A stretch of DNA of 64,000 nucleotides, taken from Anaerolineales bacterium (lineage in GTDB: Bacteria > Chloroflexota > Anaerolineae > Anaerolineales > Villigracilaceae). Below are positions 40,940 to 49,490 of this stretch, in pieces; the first letter of the stretch is position 1, and each line of letters starts with the position of its first letter. A model generated the notes under the pieces. It worked only from the letters and a program-made list of their open reading frames with translations, searched no databases and was not told the origin of the DNA. The position numbers and the translations under genes were made by a program. The stretch covers positions 62,001 through 126,000 of the forward strand of contig JACKAV010000011.1 in NCBI GenBank assembly GCA_020634895.1. The letters are read 5' to 3'.

Positions 40940-41406
40940 CAGTCTATCCAGCCTTGCTGACGATAGCGCGTGAGTTCAGATTCAACCCACACAGGTAATT
41001 CTTCTGTGGAAACCAACTGTTTTGATTCGTTCTCCCAATCGCTGGGTTTAATGATAACCAGCCAGCCGTTGGTGTATGTTTCTTCGTTGACCAGCGCCGG
41101 GTTGCGAATGGTAAGGTCGTTGCGTTCGACGATCTCGCCGCTGATGGGAGATGTCAGGTCGCCGGTCATTTTTGCCGCTTCGAGTGTACCCAGCGTTTCG
41201 CCGCGACTGACCGTCGTCCCGACCGGTTGAAGCGAAACATACGCCAAGTCGCCCAGGGCAGCCAAGCCCAGCGCATCCATACCGATGGTGACGTTCCCGG
41301 TGGCGTGGTCATACAACGCCCACATGTGATCTTCGCGTCCGTAGAAGCGGTCTGCGGGGATGGTGTAATAATCCGCCCCAATCTTGAATTCCTGAATGTT
41401 GCTCAT
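40939..41406 (-). CDS. GcvH-like lipoyl carrier protein
   Basis: 155 aa. GcvH fold with DHMWALYDHATGNVTIGMDA, LGDLAYVSLQPVGTTVSRGE and lipoylation loop TLEAAKMTGDL, Lys79 being the likely attachment site. No other glycine cleavage gene is in the window; instead the gene leads a lipoate ligase and radical SAM operon, so it may be the carrier on which lipoate is built, similar to lipoate-binding proteins of other lipoate assembly clusters. A role in glycine cleavage elsewhere in the genome cannot be excluded. GGAG is 11 nt before the ATG. Confidence 0.87.
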   Translation of the reverse strand: MSNIQEFKIGADYYTIPADRFYGREDHMWALYDHATGNVTIGMDALGLAALGDLAYVSLQPVGTTVSRGETLGTLEAAKMTGDLTSPISGEIVERNDLTIRNPALVNEETYTNGWLVIIKPSDWENESKQLVSTEELPVWVESELTRYRQQGWID

Positions 41407-41707
41407 CTTAATTTACTCCGATCTTGGATTTTGTATTTTCTCAGTTCAAAGGAATTGGGAGCTCATATTAATGAAATGTCGTGTCTTAAGGTTGTTCGGC
41501 AATGCCCCACCATATTTTAGGGAATTTCCAAAGTGATATATACATTAGAACCAAGCAATTCCAATAGTGATAAATTTCGCCGTAATCAGGTGAGTTTTTG
41601 CCGGAATTCAATGAGAACATATGCACAGGTCTTGCAAAGGAATCAAAACGACGCGCCTCTCGGCGCGCCGTCTCACAAGGAGGAAATTAGAATCTACTTT
41701 TTAGAAT
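41407..41707. other. 301-bp intergenic region between gcvH-like and cupredoxin genes
   Basis: No gene is seen here. It holds the 5' leader of the lipoate operon, a minus-strand terminator near 41650 and, at the end of the cupredoxin gene, two near-identical copies of TAGAATCTACTTT (about 41688-41715), one of them covering the stop codon. No clear -10/-35 pair was found for the lipoate operon. Confidence 0.5.
41644..41676 (-). terminator. Terminator of the cupredoxin gene
   Basis: CGCGCC / GGCGCG stem with TCTC loop (41652-41667), flanking G/C pairs with one mismatch, then GTCGTTTTGATT on the minus strand. Moderate strength. Confidence 0.6.
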
Positions 41708-42136
41708 CTACTTTACAGTGAATCCCACATACATGCCATGCATATAGTGCTGTTCGTTGTTGTCGTTGATGTTGCAGATGAGGACATAGTTGCCGGGTTC
41801 GAGATCAACGGTAAGGTCGGCAGCCTGACCAGCTTCCACTTCGACCTCGTCGATGTGGGTTACGCCCGCGCCCTCTTCATCCACGGCGCCTTCTGCGTTA
41901 AGCGGCAATTGATCCGGAGGGAGGTCCGTCTTGAAGATCACAAACTCGTGCTTCAGATCGGTTGCGTCGTTATGGACGTGGAATACAATCGTCCCGGCTT
42001 TTGCGGAGTCCTGCGAAAGCGTGATCTTGTATGTGGTAAGTGCCGCGTCGATATTTGTCGGACCGCCGCACGCTGCCAATACTGGAACCAGCAGAACAGC
42101 GAGTGCCAATAAAGCGAAAATCTTTCGGTATCTCAT
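41708..42136 (-). CDS. Cupredoxin-like copper lipoprotein
   Basis: 142 aa from the ATG at 42136, set by the GAGGAG just upstream and a proper signal peptide; longer in-frame starts are not supported. Lipobox VLAACG with Cys23. The fold is a blue-copper-type sandwich with ligands His in DLKHEF, Cys in YVLICNI, His in EQHYMHGM and the final Met of that motif. It may carry electrons to the cytochrome oxidase encoded about 3 kb away, or handle copper. Single-gene unit. Confidence 0.83.
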   Translation of the reverse strand: MRYRKIFALLALAVLLVPVLAACGGPTNIDAALTTYKITLSQDSAKAGTIVFHVHNDATDLKHEFVIFKTDLPPDQLPLNAEGAVDEEGAGVTHIDEVEVEAGQAADLTVDLEPGNYVLICNINDNNEQHYMHGMYVGFTVK

Positions 42137-42260
42137 TTTGTCTCCTCTTCTAAAATTAACAGTTTCGGAATTTTTATACTCCGACATATCCAGTTTTACA
42201 GAAAACCGCATAAAAGTCCTTATTCCAATCATTGACCGACTTAATCCCAACTTAAGTGAG

Positions 42261-42920
42261 TTATTTCTTCGGATAAATGACACAGGTGCAATCCATCTTT
42301 CCCAGCAAAGCAATATTTGCAGGGGAAATAAAAAGCAAACCGATATGATATTTCTCCACCAGGGTGCGAATTCTCCGTGAAGATGTGGATGAGATCGGCG
42401 TCCAATTTGCAGACTGCAATTCCGTTACCGTCATACTCAACAGGTCATCCGCTTTGAAAAAGATCGTCAACTGTTTCTGTAAACGACGGGATAATGTTTT
42501 TGTGTTTCGAAGTAAAGACTTTTCCTTTGCCGGGTTGGGTATAAGCAGGGCAATTTCACCAAGTTCGGATTTATCTGCAACAACCCACAAGGGGCAGGAA
42601 AAAGCCTCCAGAAAAGACGCCGCCGTCTTCCCGTCTGGAATGAGGCGGCGGGACGCAAAGATACCATCCGCACTGCGCAGTTGCTTTTTCAAAATCCCAA
42701 CAGAGAACTCCGTCAACGTGGTTATTTCGATCGAAACATTGGCAGCCCGTCCGGCAGTTTCGATCTGTGCGCCAATCTGCGCCAACGGTTTGCCGTCCCT
42801 TTGCGAGCTGAAGAGAAATACTTTAAACAACGCTCCCAATCGGGCGGCTACATGAAGAGCCAGATAAGTCGCATGTTGTTCATTAATATTTCCATCGTGC
42901 AAAAGAACCAGTTTCTTCAT
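42261..42920 (-). CDS. Universal-stress-like hypothetical protein
   Basis: 219 aa. MKKLVLLHDGNINEQHATYL and a Rossmann-like alternation of strands and helices in the first half recall a UspA domain, but the ATP-binding Gly-rich loop of ATP-binding Usp members is not seen and the second half does not give a clear repeat of the fold. No signal peptide. GATAAT ends 5 nt before the ATG, so it may be leaderless. Function unknown. Confidence 0.65.
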   Translation of the reverse strand: MKKLVLLHDGNINEQHATYLALHVAARLGALFKVFLFSSQRDGKPLAQIGAQIETAGRAANVSIEITTLTEFSVGILKKQLRSADGIFASRRLIPDGKTAASFLEAFSCPLWVVADKSELGEIALLIPNPAKEKSLLRNTKTLSRRLQKQLTIFFKADDLLSMTVTELQSANWTPISSTSSRRIRTLVEKYHIGLLFISPANIALLGKMDCTCVIYPKK

Positions 42921-42953
42921 ATGCGATTATCCAAATTATTAAATTAAAGTATA

Positions 42954-42978
42954 AGAGGCGGGACAGATTCCCGCCTTA
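42954..42978 (-). terminator. Hairpin after the two-component operon
   Basis: GGCGGGA / TCCCGCC stem (42957-42963, 42969-42975), loop CAGAT; on the minus strand CTCTTATACTTTAATTT follows. Ends the histidine kinase gene upstream of the Usp-like gene. Confidence 0.6.
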
Positions 42979-43007
42979 CATAAGCTTTCTATTTACCTTT
43001 GGATGAA

Positions 43008-44429
43008 CTAAGGAAAATCAATTGGGAGGGTTAAAACAGCGATCACGCCGCCGTCCTGATGATTCTTTAAAAAGAGATCGCCGCCATGCGCCACGGCAAG
43101 TTGGTGGGCAATTGCCAGACCCAGACCCATCCCCTGTTTGACCCGCCTGCCAATATCGCCTTGATAAAAGGGTTCGAAAATATTTTCAAGTTCTTTCGGG
43201 TCGATTCCGCTGCCGCTATCATGGATGGCAATAAGAACCTGATGTTCACCGGCACGTTCAGCAGACAAACGAATCACTCCGTCATGCGGCGTGAACTTGA
43301 TCGCATTGTCCATCAGGTTGCCAACGATCTGATGGACTCGTTTTTCATCAATATTGATCGGGGGAAGCCCCGCCTCCACGCGGACCTCGAGCCTGAGTCC
43401 ACGTGCCTCAGCCAGCGGCAAAAACCGGGTGGATAACCCCTTCAGAAACGGCTCCACATCGATTAGCTGACGATGCAGTTCAAGCGGCTTCGTTTTCGGC
43501 AAAGCCGACAATGTAATATCGTCCACCAAGCTTGAGAGACGCTGAACCGTCTGCTGCATATTGACCAACAGTTCGTCCGAAAGATCGGGGTCTCGCACAG
43601 CGCCCTTGCGCAGACTTTCGATCCCCAACTGCAACCCCGCCAGCGGACGCGCCAACTCATGAGCAACATTGGCAAGCAAGGTCTGGCGCATCTTCAATTG
43701 CTCCTGAAGTTCCTCTGCCATGTGATTTAGATAATGGGATAAATTCCGCAGTTCGTCCGGTCCGCTTTCAGGGATGCGCAAATGATAATCACCATTTGCG
43801 ACTGTGGCTGCCAATTCCTGTGCGCGTGAAAAATGCCGGGAAAAATAATTGGTCAACAAGGTGCTGACGCCGACGCTGAGCAGGGTCACAACAATGACCA
43901 CACCCGCCAGAAGCCAGCGCAGGCGGGTAATATAACCATCCAGATAGCCTATCGGCAAAAGCAAACAGACCGTTCCGACCTGCTGTGCCTGCGAGTCAAA
44001 AACCGGCGAAGCCGCATAGACACTGGAAGATCCATTATCCATGACAAGCAAGGTAGTGATATTCCCGTGCGAGACGTGGTATTTGGAATTCAATTCCAGC
44101 AATAGCTCAGCGTCTTGAGAGCTAACGGAGCCGGGCGTCAGTTCATAAGGAAACCCGGTCAGATCAATATACACTGCCGTCATATCCCTCTCCAATGGGA
44201 TATGGGTGGAATCCACGCCTCGAAATTCCAAACCGCGGCTCTCAGCCAACTCATGCGCAACAATGTTGGACAGCAGTGTCGCGCGTTCGCTCATTAACTT
44301 CTGGAGCTCCTGCGTCACAACCTGATACTCGCTGTGCGACCAGATAAAGCCAATAGCGACCAGGGATATGGTTAACAACAAGCCGTGGCTTAATATTAAG
44401 TATGTGCGAATGCCGGGAGTTTTTTTCAC
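43008..44429 (-). CDS. Membrane sensor histidine kinase
   Basis: 473 aa. Two membrane helices (about 10-30 and 171-193) frame an extracellular sensor of about 140 residues; then HAMP (about 194-245), HisKA with His257 in NVAHELARPLAGL, and HATPase (DNAIKFTPHDG, IAIHDSGSGIDP, QGMGLGLAIAHQ, GGVIAVLTLP). Pairs with the OmpR-type regulator whose gene overlaps it by 4 bp. The location directly after the cytochrome oxidase operon suggests control of respiration or envelope stress, which is inference. The Arg after ELA (usually ELRTPL) is an H-box variation. Confidence 0.92.
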   Translation of the reverse strand: MKKTPGIRTYLILSHGLLLTISLVAIGFIWSHSEYQVVTQELQKLMSERATLLSNIVAHELAESRGLEFRGVDSTHIPLERDMTAVYIDLTGFPYELTPGSVSSQDAELLLELNSKYHVSHGNITTLLVMDNGSSSVYAASPVFDSQAQQVGTVCLLLPIGYLDGYITRLRWLLAGVVIVVTLLSVGVSTLLTNYFSRHFSRAQELAATVANGDYHLRIPESGPDELRNLSHYLNHMAEELQEQLKMRQTLLANVAHELARPLAGLQLGIESLRKGAVRDPDLSDELLVNMQQTVQRLSSLVDDITLSALPKTKPLELHRQLIDVEPFLKGLSTRFLPLAEARGLRLEVRVEAGLPPINIDEKRVHQIVGNLMDNAIKFTPHDGVIRLSAERAGEHQVLIAIHDSGSGIDPKELENIFEPFYQGDIGRRVKQGMGLGLAIAHQLAVAHGGDLFLKNHQDGGVIAVLTLPIDFP

Positions 44430-45121
44430 GGCACGAATTTATACCCAACCCCCCGCAGCGTAAGGATATGGTCCGGGTTGGACGAATCTTTTTCGATCTT
44501 CATCCGCAAGCTGCGAACCTGAACGTACAAGACCTGCGGCTCGCCGATGAACTCCACTCCCCAGACCCCTTCCACCAATTCTTCACTGGTGAAAGCCCGT
44601 TCCGGGTGAGACATGAACATATGCAACAATTCGAACTCGCGCGGCGCGAGTTCGAGATTGCTGCCATTTTTTCGGGCTGTATGGGTAACAGGATTCAGTT
44701 CAAATGGTCCCACCTGGAGCGGCATCTCTGTACGTCTTGGCTCTGTGGGTGATTTGGAACCCCGCCGCAGAACCGCGCGCAGGTGTGCCAACAGCACATC
44801 CACACTGAAAGGTTTGATAATGTAATCGTCAGCACCGACCTCGAGTCCGACGATCTCATCCAACTCGCGTCGACGGGCTGTGAGAAAAATGATCGGCAGG
44901 TCCTGACCGGATTTGAGCGTCTTGCACAGGTCAAGCCCGTTTTCATCGGGAAGACCTATATCAAGGATCGCTGCGTCAAAAGCGTCGCGCTGAAAAAGCT
45001 CAAGCGCCGCATGGGCTGTGCTGGCAGTTGCAACTTTGTATCCCGCCTGTTCAAGATTAAATTTCAATCCTTTGCAAACCAACACGTCATCATCCACCAC
45101 TAAAATATGAAAGTTTGACAT
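44426..45121 (-). CDS. OmpR-family response regulator
   Basis: 231 aa. Receiver domain (1-120) with Asp10/Asp11 acidic pocket, phospho-acceptor Asp54 in AAILDIGLPDENGL, Thr in IIFLTARRRE and Lys in DDYIIKPFSVDVL. C-terminal winged helix (about 130-230): LELAPREFELLHMFMSHPER, SSNPDHILTLRGVGYKF. Partner of the kinase gene, which it overlaps by ATGA. The promoter is probably in the 49-bp gap after the cytochrome oxidase operon, where TAAACT lies close to the ATG. Confidence 0.94.
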   Translation of the reverse strand: MSNFHILVVDDDVLVCKGLKFNLEQAGYKVATASTAHAALELFQRDAFDAAILDIGLPDENGLDLCKTLKSGQDLPIIFLTARRRELDEIVGLEVGADDYIIKPFSVDVLLAHLRAVLRRGSKSPTEPRRTEMPLQVGPFELNPVTHTARKNGSNLELAPREFELLHMFMSHPERAFTSEELVEGVWGVEFIGEPQVLYVQVRSLRMKIEKDSSNPDHILTLRGVGYKFVP

Positions 45122-45170
45122 GATGCCTTAGTTTACATCGTTTCACTCCCAATTTGCAAGTCGAACAGCC

Positions 45171-45446
45171 TCATTGCTGGATCAATGGCATCACCACGGT
45201 CAACACAAGGATGAGTGGAATTGACAGAACACATCCGCCAACAAAAAGATAGGTAAAGACCTTTGAGTCAAATTTCAGGTGCATAAAGTAGAGCAATACA
45301 AGCAGAACTTTGACAATCGATAACACAACCAATGTAGGGAATTTGATCGCCGCCTGCTGCACATAACTGACCAGGGTTTCGACCAAAGTAAACACCAATA
45401 ACGCGATAAACACGAATAGATAATTGGGACGTTTTGTCGTTTCCAT
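45171..45446 (-). CDS. Cytochrome c oxidase subunit IV-type protein
   Basis: 91 aa with three membrane helices. The second helix plus loop, VVLSIVKVLLVLLYFMHLKF, is the signature of the prokaryotic COX4/CyoD-like group. Strong ribosome-binding site AGAAGGTGAT. Last gene of the oxidase operon, 20 bp after subunit III. Confidence 0.85.
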   Translation of the reverse strand: METTKRPNYLFVFIALLVFTLVETLVSYVQQAAIKFPTLVVLSIVKVLLVLLYFMHLKFDSKVFTYLFVGGCVLSIPLILVLTVVMPLIQQ

Positions 45447-45465
45447 ATCACCTTCTTTTTAAGTA

Positions 45466-46047
45466 TCAGATCAAATAGATCACAGTGAACAATACGATCC
45501 AGACAATATCCACAAAATGCCAGTAAAGCCCAAAGTTCTCGATACCTAAATGGTTATCCTGAGTAAAAGGCTTACGGCGATGCCCGACCAGCAAATAGAC
45601 TGCCCACAGAATTCCCACAAAGACGTGGGTTCCGTGGATACCCGTCACTGTGAAGAATGGCGATCCGTACGTGGAAGATAGATTCACACCTTCACCGAAG
45701 AGAGATGTCCACTCAAATGCCTGTCCGCCGAGGAAGAGCAGCCCCAGCACGATGACCATAATCAAATTGTTACGCAGCGCTTTTCTGTCGCCTTTAAAAC
45801 TGATCGCTTCCAACGCGCGAACAACAAAATAGCTGCTGGTCACCAATATGAATGTGTTCAAAGCGATGATTGGAATGCTCAGGTGCGAGCGAAACTGTTC
45901 TTCATAACCAGAATTCGTTAGACGCGTAAAAATGATCAACAGGATGAGCGAGACGAAGAACACCACCTCGCCGCCCAGAAAAACCCACATCGCAAGCTTT
46001 GTATTCTCGCGCTGAATTACAGGAGCCTGACCTTCCATCTCACTCAT
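45466..46047 (-). CDS. ctaE: Cytochrome c oxidase subunit III, copy A
   Basis: 193 aa with five helices. Family features: KLAMWVFLGGEVVFFVSLIL, FILVTSSYFVVRALEAI, FLGGQAFEWTSLFGEGVNLS, VTGIHGTHVFVGILWAVYLL, GIENFGLYWHFVDIVWIVLF with the conserved YWHFVDxVW end. Overlaps the small membrane subunit gene by 8 bp. Stabilises the catalytic core and supports proton uptake. Confidence 0.93.
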   Translation of the reverse strand: MSEMEGQAPVIQRENTKLAMWVFLGGEVVFFVSLILLIIFTRLTNSGYEEQFRSHLSIPIIALNTFILVTSSYFVVRALEAISFKGDRKALRNNLIMVIVLGLLFLGGQAFEWTSLFGEGVNLSSTYGSPFFTVTGIHGTHVFVGILWAVYLLVGHRRKPFTQDNHLGIENFGLYWHFVDIVWIVLFTVIYLI

Positions 46048-46237
46048 GATGTTCCTCCATGCCGTCTGCGCGATTTTCCATTGTCCAGCCAGCGATGGCG
46101 ATCAACAGAACGATCACGCCAACGATGCTGACAATGAAACTCGATACGACGCCAATTGCGATCAACGTCAACCCAAGAGCCAGGGTAATGGGCCAGAAAC
46201 TTGGTGAAGGAAGGTGGATATCAGGATGTTCATTCAT
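46040..46237 (-). CDS. Small oxidase-associated membrane protein
   Basis: 65 aa with two closely spaced hydrophobic helices (ITLALGLTLIAIGVVSSFIV, VGVIVLLIAIAGWTM) and HLPSPSFWPI at the start, a sequence often seen in actinobacterial-type subunit IV or accessory proteins of aa3 oxidases. GGAG before the ATG. Overlaps subunit III copy A. Confidence 0.72.
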   Translation of the reverse strand: MNEHPDIHLPSPSFWPITLALGLTLIAIGVVSSFIVSIVGVIVLLIAIAGWTMENRADGMEEHHE

Positions 46238-46276
46238 AATTTACTCCTCGTTCGTTCTTAAAATAGACATAATTTC

Positions 46277-46843
46277 TCATAGCAGGTACAAGGCAGCGAA
46301 CAGCACGAACCAGACGAGAGTCACGTAATACCAGAACCAGACGCCCAGGTCCACGGCTTCGTAATGCGTGGAGGTAAAGTCGCCCAGATTGGTACGCATC
46401 AGGTTCAGGGCTAGGAAAACCACTCCAGCCAGAACGTGGACGGCGTGAAATCCCATCAGCGTAAAGAACACGCCGCCGAATGCCTGGTCGTCGATGCTTA
46501 AACCGGCATGATTGAATTCAAAGACCTGCCCGGCTACGAAGACCAGCCCGAGCAAGAGCGCTCGCAACAGACTATTCCGCAGACCAGTTTGGTCATTGTG
46601 GCGAACAGCCCGAACGGCAGATCCAGCCATGAAGGCACTGACCAGCAGAATGGTCGTGTTGACCGCCGGTATCAAGAGTCGTGTAAATGTGTGCGGAAGA
46701 CTCCAATCCGCTTCATCGCGCAAGGCAGCGTATGCAACCAATAAAGTGACAAAGAAAACTGATTCGGTTGTAAGGGTGATCCATAATGCAATGCGACCCG
46801 TGCTAACCCTTGCGGCGGGATGTGTTACCGAAGAAGAGGTCAT
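46277..46843 (-). CDS. Cytochrome c oxidase subunit III-like protein, copy B
   Basis: 188 aa from the ATG at 46843, chosen because AAGGAGGA stands before it and it overlaps the ctaD stop by 4 bp. Same family as copy A: RIALWITLTTESVFFVTLLV, AGQVFEFNHAGLSIDDQAFG, LMGFHAVHVLAGVVFLALNL, GVWFWYYVTLVWFVLFAALY. The conserved YWHFVDxVW end of copy A is here FWYYVTLVW, so His and Asp are lost. Having two divergent subunit III genes in one operon is unusual. Confidence 0.85.
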   Translation of the reverse strand: MTSSSVTHPAARVSTGRIALWITLTTESVFFVTLLVAYAALRDEADWSLPHTFTRLLIPAVNTTILLVSAFMAGSAVRAVRHNDQTGLRNSLLRALLLGLVFVAGQVFEFNHAGLSIDDQAFGGVFFTLMGFHAVHVLAGVVFLALNLMRTNLGDFTSTHYEAVDLGVWFWYYVTLVWFVLFAALYLL

Positions 46844-48489
46844 GCTTCCTCCTTCTTCCAATCTGCCAAATCCGGGTGCTTGTTATCCCATAACGGGCGG
46901 CGGCTGCGGACAGAGGGGATTTCAGCGAAGTTGTAATCAGGGGGCGGCGAACTGGTCGTCCATTCGAGAGTGAAGCCATCCCACGGATCAGGATCGTTCT
47001 GCGGAGCTTTCAATATGGTGATAAAGAAATTGACAATGAATATCAAAATGGAAGTGGCGATAAGAAATGCGCCGATGGTTTCGACATAGTTCCATATCTC
47101 CCAGCCGCGACCCGGGCCATAGGTGTAGATACGGCGCGGCATCCCTTCGAGCCCAAGCACATGCATCGGCATAAAGACAAGGTTCATACCGATGAACATG
47201 ATCCAGAAATGCCATTTACCCAGCGCTTCGTTCAATATGCGTCCGGTCATCTTTGGGAACCAGAAATAAATTCCAGAGAATATCCCAAAGATCGCGCCGC
47301 CAAACAAAACATAGTGGATGTGAGCGACCACATAATAGCTGTCGGTGATCTGCCAATCGACCGGAACCACAGCCAGATGAATACCGTCCAAGCCGCCGAT
47401 GAGGAATAGCGCCACGAAACCGATGGCGAACAGCATCGGAGACATGAAGCGCAGCTTGCCACGCCACATCGTACCGAGCCAGGCAAATATCTTTACGCCC
47501 GTTGGCACGCCGATCAGGAAACTATCCGCTGAGAAGAACAAAAGCGAGACCGTCGGCATACCGGTTGCGAACATGTGATGAGCCCAAACTGTGAATCCCA
47601 AAAAGCCGATGGCGATGGTGGAAAAGACGATCGCCGCGTAACCGAAAAGCGGCTTGCTGGAGAATACAGGTATAACCATTGAGACAATGCCCATTGCCGG
47701 CAGGATCAAAATGTACACTTCTGGATGACCAAAGAACCAGAATAGATGCTGCCAGAGCAGGGCACTGCCGCCTTGAGCGGTGTTATAAAAATGTGCGCCT
47801 AATTGACGATCAAGCAATAGGAGAAGAATCGCTGTAGTCAGCGAAGGCAGGGAAAAGACCGCCAGAAACGATGTGACAAATGTGGTCCAAACAAAGAGCG
47901 GAAGCTTGGTAAGGCTCATGCCCGGTGCGCGGAGTTGGATGATCGTCACAATAAAATTGATCGAGCCGATCGTGGTCGCCAGCCCCAGCAATAAAATGCC
48001 CATCACCCAGAAATCCATGCCGTGTGTCGGGGAATACATCTTCTCGGTCAACGGGGCATAACTGAACCAGCCGTCATTCGGCGCGCCGCCGTAGACGAAA
48101 CTGCTGTACATGAAGATGCCGCCAAATAGATATGTCCAATAACTCAAGGCGTTGAGTTTTGGGAATGCCATGTCGCGCGCGCCGATCAGCAGCGGGACAA
48201 GATAATTACCAAAGCCCGCCGCCAATGGCATGACCACCAAAAAGATCATGGTGGTGCCGTGCATGGTAAAGACCTGATTGTATGTATCCGCACCAAGGAA
48301 GGTGTTATCAGGTTTGGCAAGCTGGATGCGCATCAATAATGCTTCCAAGCCGCCAATGATGAAGAAGATGAAGGCACTGACCAAATACAAAATGCCAATG
48401 CGTTTATGGTCCACCGTCATGATCCACGACAGTAATCCGCTTGATCCTAAGGTTTGTTTTCTTGAAATACTTTGAGCTTGTGCTGTCAT
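46840..48489 (-). CDS. ctaD: Cytochrome c oxidase subunit I
   Basis: 549 aa, twelve or more helices. Haem-copper core: MHGTTMIFLVVMP (haem a His), FWFFGHPEVYILILPAMGIV with CuB His, the cross-linked His-Tyr pair and the D-channel Glu (A1 type), WAHHMFATGMP with the two further CuB His, and HIHYVLFGGAIFGIFSGIY with haem ligands. Reduces O2 to water and pumps protons. Fourteen bp after ctaC. Confidence 0.96.
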   Translation of the reverse strand: MTAQAQSISRKQTLGSSGLLSWIMTVDHKRIGILYLVSAFIFFIIGGLEALLMRIQLAKPDNTFLGADTYNQVFTMHGTTMIFLVVMPLAAGFGNYLVPLLIGARDMAFPKLNALSYWTYLFGGIFMYSSFVYGGAPNDGWFSYAPLTEKMYSPTHGMDFWVMGILLLGLATTIGSINFIVTIIQLRAPGMSLTKLPLFVWTTFVTSFLAVFSLPSLTTAILLLLLDRQLGAHFYNTAQGGSALLWQHLFWFFGHPEVYILILPAMGIVSMVIPVFSSKPLFGYAAIVFSTIAIGFLGFTVWAHHMFATGMPTVSLLFFSADSFLIGVPTGVKIFAWLGTMWRGKLRFMSPMLFAIGFVALFLIGGLDGIHLAVVPVDWQITDSYYVVAHIHYVLFGGAIFGIFSGIYFWFPKMTGRILNEALGKWHFWIMFIGMNLVFMPMHVLGLEGMPRRIYTYGPGRGWEIWNYVETIGAFLIATSILIFIVNFFITILKAPQNDPDPWDGFTLEWTTSSPPPDYNFAEIPSVRSRRPLWDNKHPDLADWKKEEA

Positions 48490-48503
48490 AAGAATTTTTC
48501 CAA

Positions 48504-49490
48504 TTATTTGAGCTTCATTAAATATTCAACGATACTGTCAAACTGCTGCTGCGGAATCGTGATTTCCATATCGTTCCCGGGCTTCATGGATTGGGTATCC
48601 TTCAGCCAACTGCGAAGGTTTTCCTCGTTGAGATCGAAAGACCCGCCTGCAAAGGTCGAGCGTGAGAATAGATGCGCCAGATTCGGTCCCACCTTTGTTG
48701 TGTCAATCTCGGAAGGGTCAAGGGAGTGGCACGCCGCACACGTACCGGTCAATTCCTTGTAGGCAGCCTGTTCATCTTCGGTCTGCGGCTGATACGCCGG
48801 CTTTTGCTGGTTGGCAACCCACGCATCAAAGTCCGCCTGTGATTCGACGATCACCTTGAAACGCATCAACGCATGTTCCGTGCCACAGAACTCAGCACAC
48901 TGCCCCAGGAACTCGCCAATCTGGTCACTCTCCAGCCACATGGTATTGTGCTGGTTCGGGACCACGTCCGTTTTGCCGGAAAGCTGCGGCACCCAAAAGC
49001 TGTGGATGACGTCCACCGACTCGAGTGCGATCTGAACCGGAGTGCCCACCGGAATATGCAACTCGTTGGCGGTTGCGATTCCCAAATCCGTATAATCAAA
49101 CTCCCACCACCAGCGGTGTCCGACTACACGCAAGTTCAAATCGCCTTGTTTGGGCGATGGCGCTGCGATCGCATTCACCGTCTGGACGGTCATAACGAAC
49201 AAAGCGATCACTAAAAGGATCGGGATAACGGTCCAAATGATCTCCAGGTTCGTATTTCCATGAAGCTGATGGGGTAACTTATCACCCTCTTTGTGACGGT
49301 CCCGGATCAATATCAAGACCAACGCCCCTTCCACCAATACAAAGACCACAAGCGCCATGATCAGGATCGTATTGTAAAGATCTGCAACGTGTCCTGAAAT
49401 CGAGGAAGCTGGGTTCAAAAAACTCGGCGATGGCTGGCAGGCACTTAATAAAAATGTTGCTCCCGCCAAAACAACCAATTTGCGTAACAT
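48504..49490 (-). CDS. ctaC: Cytochrome c oxidase subunit II with fused cytochrome c domain (caa3 type)
   Basis: 328 aa from the ATG at 49490 (GGAG upstream; lipobox LLSACQ with Cys18). Two membrane helices, then the CuA domain: VGHRWWWEFDYTDLG, DVIHSFWVPQLSGKTDVVP, and CAEFCGTEHALM with the two Cys, His and Met ligands. Residues about 240-328 are a cytochrome c domain with CAACH and a distal Met (QSMKPGNDM region). It takes electrons at the outside and feeds subunit I. First gene of the oxidase operon. Confidence 0.95.
   Translation of the reverse strand: MLRKLVVLAGATFLLSACQPSPSFLNPASSISGHVADLYNTILIMALVVFVLVEGALVLILIRDRHKEGDKLPHQLHGNTNLEIIWTVIPILLVIALFVMTVQTVNAIAAPSPKQGDLNLRVVGHRWWWEFDYTDLGIATANELHIPVGTPVQIALESVDVIHSFWVPQLSGKTDVVPNQHNTMWLESDQIGEFLGQCAEFCGTEHALMRFKVIVESQADFDAWVANQQKPAYQPQTEDEQAAYKELTGTCAACHSLDPSEIDTTKVGPNLAHLFSRSTFAGGSFDLNEENLRSWLKDTQSMKPGNDMEITIPQQQFDSIVEYLMKLK

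Noticed and set aside
40939..41406. Glycine cleavage operon
   Set aside because: Only a GcvH-like gene is present; no GcvT or GcvP gene is in the window and the neighbours are lipoate genes.
42137..42313. Longer start of the cupredoxin gene
   Set aside because: The signal peptide and GAGGAG ribosome-binding site define the ATG at 42136; the extension is not membrane- or family-like.
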